DNA from: Dryas octopetala
Lineage: Eukaryota > Streptophyta > Magnoliopsida > Rosales > Rosaceae
Direction of reading: 5' to 3'
Length of the DNA: 64,000 bases
Assembly: GCA_963921425.1 (NCBI GenBank)
Contig: OY992832.1
Span: 20,992,835 to 21,056,834 of the forward strand
This document shows positions 12,917-25,625 of this stretch, in pieces. The position numbers and the translations under genes were made by a program. Numbering within the stretch: position 1 is the stretch's first letter; every line of letters starts with the position of its first letter. The notes below the pieces were generated by a model. It was given only the letters and a program-made list of their open reading frames with translations. It had not been told where the DNA came from and ran no database searches.

Positions 12917-13216
12917 GTGCTCGACTGTTGAAATTGAATAGATGGAGTTATGAAGTCTTGGTATCTAGAATTGTTAATGGATCACATGTTATGGTGAAAG
13001 CTCTTATAGACCTTCTATTTGTTCTGTTTTAGTGGTGTTTGTTGTCGAAACTGGAATGCCATTGCAGTTACAATTTAGTGGTTACTGTATTGGTTTCTGT
13101 ACGGGTGGCTCTTAAAAGTTCTTAACACCTTAAGAGTGTGAGAGATCAATAATTTGATGGTAATCCTGGCAAGGGATCGTTTCAATACATGACCTAAAGT
13201 GTTCGTGAAGTTTGGC
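12917..13216. other. Ferredoxin 3' UTR and downstream flank
   Basis: The sequence directly follows the stop codon and presumably holds the 3' UTR. No canonical AATAAA was picked out with certainty and nothing else was recognised. Confidence 0.4.
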
Positions 13217-13490
13217 TTAATTTTTTCTATAATCCCAATCTGGATTTTTTTTTAATTTATGATTAACCGCCACCAACAAGCCACTCATAAGATCTTGTTC
13301 TTCAGCTGACAGGACCAGGACGGTATAGTCTGCAACTTTAGAGGTTTTTGCAAATAAAGGATTACAATGAGAATTATGACATACGAAACCAGAAGCCACC
13401 TAGTTGTGATGACGAACTGAGCTATCAAGATTAAGGTTAGGAGGAGTTGAAAGGTGTTTATTCTGAAAATCAATTAAATATCAAGTAGAC
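13217..13490 (-). pseudogene. LINE-type RNase H (RVT_3-like) fragment, N-terminal part
   Basis: The minus-strand frame contains SGFVCHNSHCNPLFA and LMSGLLVAVNHKLKK, the pattern of the RNase H-like domain at the end of plant non-LTR retrotransposon polyproteins (GxVxRNxxGxxL and AExxALxxGLxxA). It is short and isolated. Confidence 0.42.
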
Positions 13491-13914
13491 ACTAAGTAGT
13501 TATTGGTTAAGTGGTATATTTTTTCCACTTTAAACCTGAGAAGGGTGCATGGGCACTGCCCTGATTCTACCCAAACCTGGCATTTTTTATGCATAGGATT
13601 GTATTAGATATGATAAATGATTAGATTTATGTGTACTTAAGGAAGAATATAAAGGGTCTCTTCTAACTTGAAAGAAGAAGATGGAAAGAGATATATTAGT
13701 TATAAAGAGAAACTTATTCCCATTAATCTCACTTTTTTTTGAAGAGATTGGAAGAGATATTCTCTTTATGATTAATTTATTTTATTCTTATTTTCTTTTT
13801 AAGTTAGAAACTTTTTCTTTAAATACACGTAAATCTATCTATTTATCATATATAATCCAATCTCATGTATTACGCAAAAGATAAATAATAGGAGGGTTTT
13901 GGAAAACATGATGA

Positions 13915-14420
13915 CCCACATAAAGCTCATGACTAAAGCCCAGCTAGGTGGTCTGCAGCATAATTACCTTTCCTGAAAACATGACCAACAGAACAAGTCC
14001 GGTCTACAGATAAGCTCCTTACAGAAACTGATAAAACTGAATAAAGGGTGATTAATCTCGACAGTGGAACTAACTAACTAACTAACTGCACACAGCAGAA
14101 AAAGAGTGACACTCCACTACAACATGCGTAATGAAAGAAAGCACCACATGCACTACCTTTTTCAACTCCAATGAAAAGCTCAATGCTTGATAGGCAATTT
14201 TAAAATGTGATGCAATTTTATTATTTTGTATTTTTTATACAATGGGGGCCGAGGCCCAACAAAAACAGAAGCTTTTTTCAAACTAAGCCTGGTTATACCA
14301 CACTGGTCCTGACAAAGCCCAGATCACATTCAAGCCCAAAGTTAGCTAGTACATCTGCTACTGAAGTTCGCTCCTGTACACTCTACTGAGTTTGACTCTG
14401 CCTCCAAAGCGACAAAACCC
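13915..14420 (-). pseudogene. LINE-type RNase H fragments, C-terminal parts
   Basis: Minus strand 13990-13930 reads VFRKGNYAADHLAGL then stop, and 14390-14300 reads QERTSVADVLANFGLECDL then GFVRTSVV and stop; both match the R[EK]xNxxADxLA end of LINE RNase H domains. The second is followed by a GC-rich tail and an A/T-rich end near 14215. Two unrelated or rearranged copies are implied, since the N-terminal piece lies at lower coordinates. Confidence 0.42.
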
Positions 14421-15140
14421 TCATCGCCAAATCCCAATGTGTAATAAGATTGGATCTGGTACCTCATAATCTTTCACATGGGTTAGGTGCAAGCTTCAAC
14501 CATGTTGAACTTCAAGTCTTGATCTTCTTCACTATATGTCATCATAACCATAACACTCGTACAACTTGACTAACATTACACATTATTAGACTCGGATTTA
14601 GCTAGGAAATTATCAAGTGCAAAATCTGGTCTTAACAAAGTTTACTCTCTGTAAATATCTACTACTGATAAAGAATTAAACATTTTAAATTGTTAATGTA
14701 ATATTCTTAACCAATTGTATGGTATTTCAAATTTTACAAGAACAAAACAAAAATTCATACCTACACATGTTTTAAGAACACATCATTATGGGGACAACTC
14801 AAGGGTATAACTACAATTAGAGGAGTCATACGGATCGGGTTGGCCTGAGCACGGCACATCACGATTCAAATGGGCATGACACGATATAAGTACGACATAG
14901 ACATGGTCAACACAAGCACGAGCACAATTCAAATAAATGGCTGAGCTAGGCCATAATTTTAACCCATTAGACACGACATAGCATGAACACAATAGGGAGC
15001 AAAAAATGGACTTGAATGGTTTTCTTTTCCCTTTTATAAAGCTTTTCAACAAGACAATTCAATTTGTCAAACAAAAGATGTTAATATTTAAAAAGGAAAG
15101 AAAAACTAAAATAAGATAAAGTTTTTAACCTTAAAAAAAA

Positions 15141-15988
15141 AGGCTTATTTACTAGTTTGCCCCCTGAAAGCAACTTCATTCTCACGTTACCCTCTAAGAT
15201 TTATTTTGTATCACATTACCCTTGAAATTAATTCTCGTATATCACTTTATTCACCTCCTATTTTTACAAACTTTGAAATTAATTAAAAATAGCTTCGAAC
15301 TTAAAAAAATACATAGGAAATTCTTACGGACTCGTCTTGACTAGTTCTAATTTACCATGGGGTCAAATTACTAATTTGCCCTCTGAGAGTTTTCAGAAAA
15401 TTTGCGAAATTCAAATTTATTTCTAGAAATTTAAAATAAATTTCCCTCTATAAAAATTTTAAAATTTCCATAAAGTCTCGGATGAATTTTCAAAAATATT
15501 TTGGAAATTACCAAAAACTTGATTTAGAGAATTCTTCCGCAACTTTATGAAAATTCTAGAATTTTTCTAAATTTATTTTATAGAGGAAAATAAGACCGAG
15601 AGGGGTAGCAAGTGTTCACAAGAAAGGTAGTGTTATTGTTTAGAAGACCAACGGTGCAAACCTTATATTTTTTGGAGTTCGGGAGATTATTTTATTAATT
15701 TTCAAAGAGGCTAGAGTATTTTATTTTTCTTGAAGCATTGGGTTGGAAAATTAGTAATTTGACCCCATAGTAAATTAGTACTAGGCAAGAAGGGTCCGTA
15801 GAAATTTTCCTTATATTTTTTCTGAATCTGGAGCTATTTTTAATTAATTTCTAAAGTTTGTAAACATAAGAAGTGGGTAAAGTGATACACGAGAAATAGT
15901 TTCAGAGGGTAATGTGATACAAAATAAACCTTACGGGGTGAAGTGAGAATTGAAGTTATTTTCAGGGGGCAAACTAGTAAATAAGCCT
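15141..15988. mobile_element. 848-bp foldback MITE
   Basis: Near-perfect inverted ends AGGCTTATTTACTAGTTTGC and its complement, with pairing extending inward for more than 150 bases on each side (CACATTACCCTTGAAAT, TTTGAAATTAATTAAAAATA). The flanks are A-runs on both sides, so a target duplication of about 8 A cannot be proved. Confidence 0.87.
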
Positions 15989-16288
15989 AAAAAAAATTAA
16001 AAGAAAAAATATATATTTTAAAAAATAAGACACAAGCATGAATAGATTGTGGACCATTTGTTCTTAAGTCTTGACTATCTGAAACGGTATATATCATGAA
16101 GTATGACTGAATCTAACTTAAATGAATTGGGCAGTACAACCTATTTGACACCACTAAATACAATATCCTCCGTGACAATTTACCAATTTCTCATTTTCTA
16201 AGTTGTCATGTTAACATTGTTGTTTTTAAATAAAACCATCGGAAGAAATTAAAGATTGAACTGAGGTTGAAAATTTGGAGTTTAAGGG

Positions 16289-17380
16289 GGGTGTATTCAA
16301 TTAAGATTTTAATGGACTTTGTAGAGTTTTTAAAAGTCATTGACTTTGGTAGAGTTGATAAATTTTTAATGACTTTCATAAACTCCATATAGACTTTGAC
16401 AGAATTCTATTTAGAGTTTCCCTGACTTTTCTCATAGATTTTGAAGGATTTTTATAGACTTCTAATAATTTTGATATAATTTTTTATTATTTATTTTGGA
16501 TTTCTCCAATATGTTTTTTATTTTTTTGTCCTCCATGAGTGAGTGGAATGAGGATGAGCTTCAAGACCAAGATGCATGTGTTATAAATTGTCATAATATT
16601 GCAAACAATATAAAAAGTTGGGGCTAGAATTGTAGGGATCAAAATTATTTTATTCCATAATTTATTATAAGTGTTCTGAATTTTATGTTTTTATGTTGTT
16701 AGACTGTCAAATATTGTGTTTTAACGAGTTGTTAGAATTTGTCTAATTGAATTGACAGGTTGAGAACATTATATGATGTGGTGGTAACATTATTTCTCAA
16801 ATTATGAATATATAATCTTGTGATTTTGTTAAGTACTTAAAGACTGTGAAGTGGTTGGTTTGAATATTTTGCTGTTACATTGCATTGTGGCAACGCTGTT
16901 GGTTCCAACCCAGGATGAGGAGTCAATTAAATATAAGAGAAAAAGAAAATTAATATAAGAGGATATAGTAATTAGAAAAAAAATAAATTAAGAGGTGGGT
17001 GAAAAAAATAAGATTAGGGGGTTTAGCATTACTCTTTAAAAAATAAATAAATACCACTTTTTTAATAGCTTTTTAATATTTGAAATCCTTTGAAATCTGC
17101 AGGGGGAACGCTGGAGAATTATTGACTTCGATATAACATAATTTACACTACAAAGTCCATGAAAGTCTTTTAAAGTCTATCATTTAATAAAGTCAATGAC
17201 TTTTTGAATACCATGTCATTTTTATAGACTCTCTAAAAGTCTTAATTGAATACCATAGACTTTTTAAAAGTATTGATTGAATACTACTCGACTTTTATAA
17301 ACTCTTTAAAAATTTTGATTGAATACTATCAGACTTTTTAATTCCACCAAAGTCATTTAAAATCCTAATTGAATACACCC
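16289..17380. mobile_element. 1.09-kb foldback element with GGGTGTATTCAATT ends
   Basis: Inverted ends GGGTGTATTCAATTAAGATT and its near complement at 17361-17380, followed inward by many short GACTTT/AAAGTC pairings. The centre is AT-rich and has no transposase. A similar GGTGTATTCAAT start occurs at about 51035. Confidence 0.82.
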
Positions 17381-17860
17381 TCATAAATATGACTTATTAT
17401 CTACATGGATGGTCAGGCAACTTTTTTCGTTTAATAATTATCTTCTTAACTTGTTCTCTTTATTTTGTTTCCTCTATTGAGTTGGCCATGCACTTTCTGA
17501 CTTTCACAAAAAACAGTAAAAGGGTCAAAGAGTGCCAGCCTTAATTTTAATTATCTCCTATTTTTAAATTATAATTTTTGAGTCAACAGATATTGGAAAG
17601 ATATCTAAAAGTTTAAATCAATTACAGCAAATAAAATTAAACAAAAATACATAAACAAATATTAAAAGAAAGCCACAAATGAGGAAAAGTACAATGATAC
17701 GTGCCATCGCTGACGTGTCAACCAACCTTTCTCATGCACGCGAGGAAGCCGCCTGAAAGACGGTGCTTAACACGTGCGCTCTATTAAGATTCGTGTCAGC
17801 AAATCAATTTTATTAAAACCAAATAATTAATAAAAAATGTATTTATCATTTCTATATGTT

Positions 17861-18261
17861 CAGGTTCCTTCTGTTGAGGTATACCTCAACTTATTTATAT
17901 TGAGGTATATTATGTTGGGGCCCACACGAGTCGTTTTGTGTCGATCCGAACCGTTCAATTTTTACATCTCCATAGATAGATCATCCTTGCAAAAAATTAG
18001 CCAAATCGGAAATCATTTGCCTATTTAACTTTGATCAAATAAATGGACAAACCAAATATTTTCGATGAAACCGTCCATTTGTTTTATCAAAGTTAGATAG
18101 GCAAATGATTTCCGATTTGGCTAATTTTTTGCAAGGATGATCTATCAATGAAGATGTAAAAATTGAACGGTTCGGATCGATACAAAACGACTCGTGTGGA
18201 CCCCAACAAAGTTATACCTCAACATAAATAAGTTGAGATATACCTCAACAGAAGGAGCCTG
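17861..18261. mobile_element. 401-bp foldback MITE with 10-bp target duplication
   Basis: The two halves are nearly perfect inverted copies, starting CAGGTTCCTTCTGTTGAGG and ending in its near complement. TCTATATGTT is duplicated at 17851-17860 and 18262-18271. A 10-bp duplication suggests a Mutator-type transposase. A truncated relative sits at 62.32-62.57 kb. Confidence 0.92.
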
Positions 18262-18591
18262 TCTATATGTTATTATAAATTTATAATTTAAACCGTCTGG
18301 TGTGGCTGCTATAACTTTAAGTATCACTTTTGGAGATTTGGAATAAAAAGTCACCTTTCAGCAAATCAGCCCCTACCTTTTTTCTTTTCATACCCAATGA
18401 AAGATTCTCCTGCCGACGCATGTGTTCTTTGTGTTAAATATTCTTTTGGGTACATATATTTTGGGAAAAAGAATTGTTAAATTAAGAATAATAAAAAAAA
18501 AAATTAATCACTTAGAATCTGGGATCAATCAAGCACCAAAGAATTTTCCCAATAGACTTTACACCCCCGCGCCCCCCCAAAAGAAAGAAAT

Positions 18592-19652
18592 TTCCTTTAA
18601 TAACTAGAACTTTTTACCCATTTTAATTTAAATCTTTAATGAACACACTTAATGTAGAACAGTAGAAGTACAATAAAGCTTGCTTCAAGAAAATAGATTA
18701 ATCAAGCACCAAAGAATTTTTCCTTTAGACTTTGAGTGCTGTTAAGGATCTGAAATTCATTTTTCTTTGCGAGTTTGGATTCTAAATATATGTAACAGTG
18801 TGTCATATATTTATATTAGGATCAACTCTAGATTCAATTATTTACAACAAGTAAAACACTAACACATTTTTGCATTTGAAAATCAATTTTAAGATATAAA
18901 TTTGAGATCTATAGAGCATTAACCAAAAAAAAGAAAAGGTCAATTACAAATAAATAAATAAATATTTTTCAATATTACAAATTAGTCAATGAACGTTTTC
19001 AAAATACCATGATAGTTATTATTGACCAAAATGAAATTAAGAGAAACTATGTGAATTAACAATTGGACAAAAACAAAAGGAAATTTATAGATCTTGCCAC
19101 TATGCTGACATGTTGCTGACATCACCAATGTCTAATATTTAAAATTACATATAAGTCAATAATAACCACATTTTTTTTTAAATGGTAACTGTGTAACATT
19201 TACCTTTTTTAATTGGTAACTGCATGATAGTAACTGTTGTTATGTTTTTTAATTTGTAACTGTTACACAATTATTATTTTTTAATTAATAACTATCACAC
19301 AATTACCTTTTGTAGACTTGATAACTGTGTGACAGCCACCATTTTTAAAATTGAGTCAAAATACTTTTAAAGGGCATGATAGTAATTTTACACTAAGAAT
19401 AGTATAGGGCCACTCAAATTGGGTTGGGCCCATTGACTATTATGTAATTAGAAAATATGTGTATGTGACCATTATGGAAATCCAAATTATTTTTTGACTA
19501 TTGTGAAATTTTTAAATGTTTTATTGATTTATTTATAATTTACTAAAAAAAAATCTTTTAATAACTAGAACTTTTTACCTATTTTAATATAAATCTTTAA
19601 TAAACACACTTAATGTACTATAAAGCTTGTTTCAATAAAATGGATCAATCAC
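18592..19652. repeat. Direct repeat pair (about 105 bases) around AT-rich DNA
   Basis: 18592-18700 and 19551-19652 share TTTAATAACTAGAACTTTTT, ATTTAAATCTTTAATGAAC (variants) and AATAAAGCTTG. A smaller repeat, CAATCAAGCACCAAAGAATT, occurs at about 18528 and 18704. The material between them is AT-rich with no gene. Confidence 0.6.
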
Positions 19653-19679
19653 GCTCATCACAGTTGAAACAAAGCCCCT

Positions 19680-21850
19680 TCTCTCTTTGGCGTTGCATCT
19701 CCTCCCAAGAAAGCTTTTTTAATAGTGGAAGGAAAGGTTTGGCGTCCTAATGTTTGTGTCGAAGGCACAGCTATGGTGCGAGTAAATTTCTTTTGGTGAA
19801 TAAGTCTTTAATGTCTCATTCGAGCAAGCTCAATGGTTTCTCATAGAGTGTTCGACTTGAACATGCGAACTTCCTCAACTATCTCCTCTTTAAGTCCTCA
19901 TAAGAAGGTACCAATGAATGCCTTATGTGGCCATTGTTGGAAATTGATCATATAAACGCAGCAGAAATAAAATTCATATGATCATGCTTCAGATTGGAAT
20001 CTGATGCAATAAAACATAATTTAACCAAGGAGGATTCGTACCTTATTTTTGTTGATTTGAAGCCCATCAAAGTGAGAATCCACAAGCTCTCCATCATTTG
20101 GTTCTTCTAGTCACACAAAGATGTATGACCTCTAATTAGTCTACACTAGGAGGAGATTGAGGGATTGAGCTAACTAGGCAATGAGAGTGCTAGCTCTCTT
20201 TAGCAAGTGTGGCTTTTAGAAAATAGAAAGAACGTAGAATGAATTCTACAGGAACTTCCATTAGTCTGACTTCTTAACTTAAGACCTTATTACCATCTTT
20301 CCACTATAGAGGGCCGGCCACCTAGTCTTATGGACCAAGTTTGTTGGTCCATTTGACTAGGTAATTAACCTTTAATTTGATTATTAATTAACCCTTTAAT
20401 TAATTAATAAGTTCATTAGCCCAATATTAATTAATTAACTACTTAATTAATTAATAAGCTCAATAGCCCAATGCCAATTAATTAACTACTTAATTAATTA
20501 AAAGACCCATCATTTCTATCTCCATTAATTAGTTTAAAGCCCAATTAATTCTGCTCAAGCCCATTTCTAAAACCATCTCACACCTATTGACATGTGATAT
20601 TTTAGGTTCCAATTGAATTCGGCAGTGGATTGAGACATTTTCCCAAAATAACATAATCCGAGTAAAATTACCATTTTACCCTTAGGTCTCCACAAGTCAA
20701 GATTGACGCCTAGCAAAGTATCATGACTACTCAGATTAATCGGAAGAGAGAAGAACATATTCCATCTTCGATTACAATACAATAAAGTTTCTCTATCATC
20801 CAATGTTCCTGAATAATGGTCGGGAATGAAATTCCATCAACCCTAGCATGATCATTGAGGTCTAACACTTATGTATAGATTTCATTCGATCATGGAAGCT
20901 TGTTTTTATGATCTAGTAATCTGGTCAGAGATTCCTGAATCTAGACATTTGTTGCCTCTTGAAACATCTCTCTTATTACCAAGAGTGATAGATTCTTTGT
21001 TGAACATACATATGTCCTCATACACTCAGTGACTATGCCCAATCTGTACCTTTAACTAAACTTTAGGAGTCTAACCTTATGATACAGTTAAAGCATAGCG
21101 ACTGAGCACACAAGACAACTATGGTGTCTCAAGTCCAGGGACCAGTTGTATTATCAAGAATTAACAATTTCCTGTTGACGGGTGTGTAATGCTTCATGAC
21201 AGATATTCGTTACTTTGGTCACGTTTAGTGAACTATATACTGGCACTCATAATCTTCTCCTAGTGTCTCTACACCAATAATTTGAGACCGATTATCCTAA
21301 ACGTTAAACAGAGATAGATCATGATGGTTTTACCAGATTTGATATTGTTTTGATATCAATCTTGCAACCATAAACAGTTTAGACTTCAAAAACTAAAGAA
21401 TATGACTCTCACTATCCTAACTTCTTTAGGACATTATTCCTTTAACTTGAAATCATGAACCTCTTTTATGCATACACACATTTATTAAGATATAGTATGT
21501 ATATGAAGAATGGAACATAAAAGACAAGTTTGTCTGTGATGTTAGAAATATACACAATACGTTATTAAAACGATTTATATTAGGGTATATTCCAACAGCC
21601 ATCCTATCACCCGATTAGCAAGACGTTAAAATTCACGTTGATAGTCCCTCAACGTTCCAGTTTGCTTAATCCATGAGAGAGCCTCATCAAAGTCCTTATA
21701 CTCTATAGATCCAAACAGTGATAGTAGTTCTTGTTCAAAGACTTCCCAGGTGATGGTGCTCCCTTCCTCTTCATAGGTTCGTTTTAACCACTGCAACCAT
21801 TGATCCTCTCCCTCAAGATAGAATGAAGCTAAAGTATCTAGAAAACAAGA
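19680..21850 (-). pseudogene. Ty3/gypsy gag relic, split by a solo LTR
   Basis: On the minus strand 21850-21598 encodes FYLEGEDQWLQWLKRTYEEE and FGSIEYKDFDEALSWIKQTG, the classical gypsy gag region. It resumes at 19934 with WPHKAFIGTFL and EEIVEEVRMFKSNTL, the next part of the same domain. Several stops occur, so it was already dead or has decayed. The 1.66 kb between the halves is the inserted LTR. Confidence 0.78.
19935..21597. mobile_element. Solo LTR, 1663 bp, with 5-bp target duplication
   Basis: The element starts TGTTGGAA and ends TTCCAACA, the inverted TG...CA termini of an LTR. GCCAT flanks it on both sides (19930-19934 and 21598-21602). No internal domain or second LTR is present, so it is what remains after LTR-LTR recombination. 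It interrupts the gypsy gag relic. Copia or gypsy origin of the LTR was not decided. Confidence 0.87.
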
Positions 21851-22359
21851 AAACTACTTGGTTTATCCTTCCTTTGTTTTGATTCACCTCTCAAAGCTTA
21901 TCTTCAAAGATATATTGGTAACTTTTCGCTCTGTTCTTGTCTCAATTATCCTTTACTCTCTATCTAGGATTTCATTTGTCAGTACAAAGTACTAGCAGCA
22001 ACCTTTGACCCAAAACTCAGGCCTATTTTTTGTATTCAACACTTACTGTAGTCTGTTGGGTAAATTTTCAAAAGGTTTTTGTTTGTTATTTTGCTTTAAT
22101 AGCTAGGATGTTTCATCTATGTGGGCATAGATTAAGAAGGTTTTGATGAACTTAGAGTTCTAGTCTAGAAATAAATGGTGTCAAAATCATATTCCAATTT
22201 TTTGGACCTCGCCTCAGGCGAGTCTCCGTCGTTTGGCCGAATAAGCCGGCCAATTCCTTGTATTATATATGACTGTTGCCAGTTTGATATCCGATGTTGA
22301 TGATGCCTGGTTAGAGAGAGAGAGAGAGAAAGAGAGAAAGAGGAATAGAGGGAGAGATG

Positions 22360-22424
<65 letters not shown>

Positions 22425-23780
22425 GGGTCATCGGTGGCAAGTAAGGTCGTCGCAGGTGGGTTGGGCTTTAGGGCGGGGTAGGGAGAAGCGATCTACCATT
22501 TGCCGTCTCTTTTTTTTTATTTTATAATTTAGTTTTAATTTTTTACTATACATTATAGGATTCTAAAACATAAAAATGAATTTTTTTTAAGTGAAACGGT
22601 CACACATAGAAAATGACCATTTTACCCCTTAAAATAAGTCATGTGACTGGCACATAATCTTTTTTTAACAGAAATCTTAACAGAGTTGATGGATTGTCTC
22701 ACATTAATACAAACCCTAAATATGTATCCTACGCTAATATAAACTCAAACATGTGTCCTAAAATAAGATTGACCCTAAAGTACGTGTAATTTTTGAAAAA
22801 TTTTCCTTTTTATTTGGGTTGATCCTCCATATGTGCATGTGCACAAATTCTCATACGTGGGTTGATGAGGAGCTTAGGAAGGGTACATAGAAGGGATATG
22901 GTACTTTGGGCACTCCTAATAGTTTCGTGGATAATCAATTGTAATTAAATTAACTGTCACGTCATCAATTAATGTCTGACCTGACAGTCAGACAAACGAC
23001 ATCAGTCAATTGAATATTAAATTGAAATGTTGAGTATTAAATTGAAAAATTGAAACGATAGAGTGTTAGTTATGAAATACCCTAAACCGCATGAGTGTAA
23101 GTTGTAATTTTCTTTAAAAAAAAAAAGTAGAATGGGGTTGGAATAGTCTTGGAATGCTAATTTCAAAAAAAATTGAAACAAATTGGAATGCTAAGTTGTA
23201 ATTTCAAAAAAAAATTGAAATGTTTCGTGTGTATCACTATTTTGCTTGGAATAAGTGGCCAAAAAAAAAAACACTATTTTGCTTGGAATAGTCTTGGAAT
23301 GCTAATTAATCCCTAAACTCAAACCCAAACTACCCGAGATGGGAAAGCAACAAGAAAATAAATATGAAAAAAGAAAAAGCAGGGTGGAACGGCATGGCCA
23401 AGGCCAACTTACTTCCTCTCACACTTTGACATTCCATAAGTGGAAACAAAATCAGCCAAATATCTCAGCTCTACAGTTTTCCCTTCAAGTTTCCCCCAAA
23501 AAGGAAATAAGAAAGAACTAACTTTACTAAATGAAGCAAAATTACCATGGCCGCAATATCCAACAGAGCCTATAAATAGTGTTCAATACGTGTAAGCAAA
23601 CAACTGGAATTAAATAAAAAGTCACAAAATCAAAACCGAAATTAAATACAATAAAAATCAGTGGAAACCTACCATAATGTGTAAACAGAGTAGGCATACA
23701 CGAAACAGAGCCTCTCCTTTTTCTTTTTTTCTTTTTTAATTCTTATCTTCAGTTGCAACTCGAAAACAGACACACACTCC
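21851..23780. other. Intergenic stretch upstream of the glucanase
   Basis: Contains the (GA)n run, A-runs and a short duplication at 23130-23310 (GGAATAGTCTTGGAATGCTAA twice, shifted). No gene recognised; the last part is the likely glucanase promoter. Confidence 0.5.
22311..22422. repeat. (GA)n microsatellite
   Basis: Long run of AG dinucleotides with few interruptions; open frames across it in both directions are artefacts. Similar smaller runs are at 36064-36092 and 36241-36290, and (CT)n at 51969-51993 in intron 1 of the NF-YB11-like gene. Confidence 0.95.
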
Positions 23781-23929
23781 TATATATATATATATATATA
23801 TACAAAATTGAGAAGGGCATTGTCAGGTGGCAAAGTCATACGCGGTTGCTGCGAAACAGGGCATTGATAGTGGGGAGGTGGTGGAGGTGGTGAAGGTGGT
23901 GAAGGTAGAAGGCCAAGATCGGATCAGTA

Positions 23930-25625
23930 ATGGCAGGCTACTACACTGTCGTATTCAGAATCATTCTGGTCCTTCTTAGTCTCTCAGGTTCGTTAACAAG
24001 TAATAACAATCTACTTTCTTGTTCAGCAGTTTGGTTCCCAAGAAAGTGCAAGAAAAGAAAAGAAAAGAAAAACAAAGGATGGTAAATTTGAGCCAAAAGT
24101 CTCAGATTTTTCTTCTGGGACCTTCTAAAAAGAATTTCCTCAACTGGGTCTTATATAAAACTCCTTTTTGGCTTTTCTCGACTTCAAAGAAAGAAAAAGT
24201 GCTTCAAAATCTCTGTTTGTTCATATATTTTTCTCTGTTTCTCGGCAACCAAACGAAACTCTATCTTCTCTGTTATTTTCTGCTTTGGGGTCAATTCAGT
24301 TTCGTCACTAACTCATCCATAAAGGGTTTTTAAAAAATAAATAGTTCCCTATTAATTGCATTGAATTTATGATCTGTTTAAAATCCAATCTGTGATTATT
24401 TTCATTCTGGCTCTGTTTTGAACTCTGTTTTTCAGATACAGCTATCCATGTCCTGAGCGCAAGCTTTGGGATCAACTATGGACAGATAGCGAACAATCTA
24501 CCTTCTCCATCACGAGTTTCGATCCTCCTCCAAACCCTAAACGTCACCAGAGTCAAACTCTACGACGCAGACCCCAATGTCCTCCAAGCCTTCTCAAACT
24601 CCGAGGTCGACTTCATAATCGGCCTCGGCAACGAGTACTTACCAAACATGACCGACCCTCTCAAAGCCCAAATCTGGATTCAACAACACCTCGAACCCCA
24701 TCTCCCCCAAACCAAAATCACTTGCATCGTCGTAGGCAACGAGATTTTGAGTGGCAACGACACCCAATTGATGTCGTATCTCTTCCCTGCAATGCAGTCA
24801 GTCTATAGTGCTCTTCTCAATCTCGGACTTGCAAAACAAGTAGCTGTCACAACAGCACACTCACTTACCATTTTGGGAAACTCTTACCCTCCTTCATCTG
24901 GGAGTTTTCGACAAGATCTTGCTCAGTATATTCAACCCATTGTCAATTTGCATTCTCAGATTAACACACCTTTCCTGATCAATGCGTACCCTTATTTCGC
25001 ATACAAGGACAACCCAGGTGAAGTCCCATTGGAGTATGTGCTGTTTCAGCCCAATTCGGGGATGAATGATCAAATCACCAATCTTCACTATGACAACATG
25101 TTGGATGCTCAGATTGATGCAGTTTACTCAGCTATAAAAGCAATGGGGCATACAGATGTTGAGGTGAGAATCTCCGAAACCGGGTGGCCTTCGAAGGGGG
25201 ACCCGAATGAGGCCGGAGCAACGCCGGAAAATGCAGGGTTGTACAATGGAAACTTGCTGAGAAAAATTGAAGAGAAAAAGGGTACTCCGGCAAAGCCTTC
25301 AGTTCCGATTGACATATATGTTTTCGCACTTTTTAACGAGGATTTGAAGCCCGGTCCGGCTTCGGAGAGGAACTATGGACTCTTCTATCCTGATGGTACA
25401 CCAGTTTATGATATTGGATTGGAGGGTTATCTCCCTCAGTTAACTTTTTCTTCAGGGTCTTATAAGAATGTAAGTGCAAGACTAAGACTTTATCATCTCT
25501 TTTATGATTTTTGTGTTGGAGTTGATCAAATATGTATATAATGCTATGTTTTTATTCCTATTTTGCAGGGCTTGTCCATCTTCTACTTTTTGATCTTTCT
25601 TATTGTGTACTTATTATGTGCTTAA
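23930..25625 (+). CDS. Glucan endo-1,3-beta-D-glucosidase (GH17), probably GPI-anchored, BG14-like
   Basis: Three coding exons, 23930-23987, 24436-25469 and 25569-25625, give 382 residues with matching phases and GT-AG borders. Residues 8 to about 28 form a signal peptide; the mature protein starts near SFGINYGQIANN, typical of GH17. The proton donor is Glu122 in VVGNE and the nucleophile Glu267 in SETGWPS. GH17 enzymes hydrolyse beta-1,3-glucans such as callose in the cell wall or at plasmodesmata. There is no X8/CBM43 domain. After SYKN the last exon encodes 18 mostly hydrophobic residues (GLSIFYFLIFLIVYLLCA), which suggests a GPI signal or membrane tail; reading through its donor would give a different short end. 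A (TA)n run at 23782-23802 may serve as TATA region. The At2g27500 match is a position-based inference; GH17 identity is near certain. Confidence 0.93.

Noticed and set aside
22165..22481. Open frames of 70-91 residues on both strands
   Set aside because: They run through the (GA)n microsatellite and are Ser/Leu or Arg/Glu repeats only.
24019..24333. 104-residue frame just upstream of the glucanase main exon
   Set aside because: It lies inside intron 1 of the glucanase (23988-24435) and has intron-like composition.
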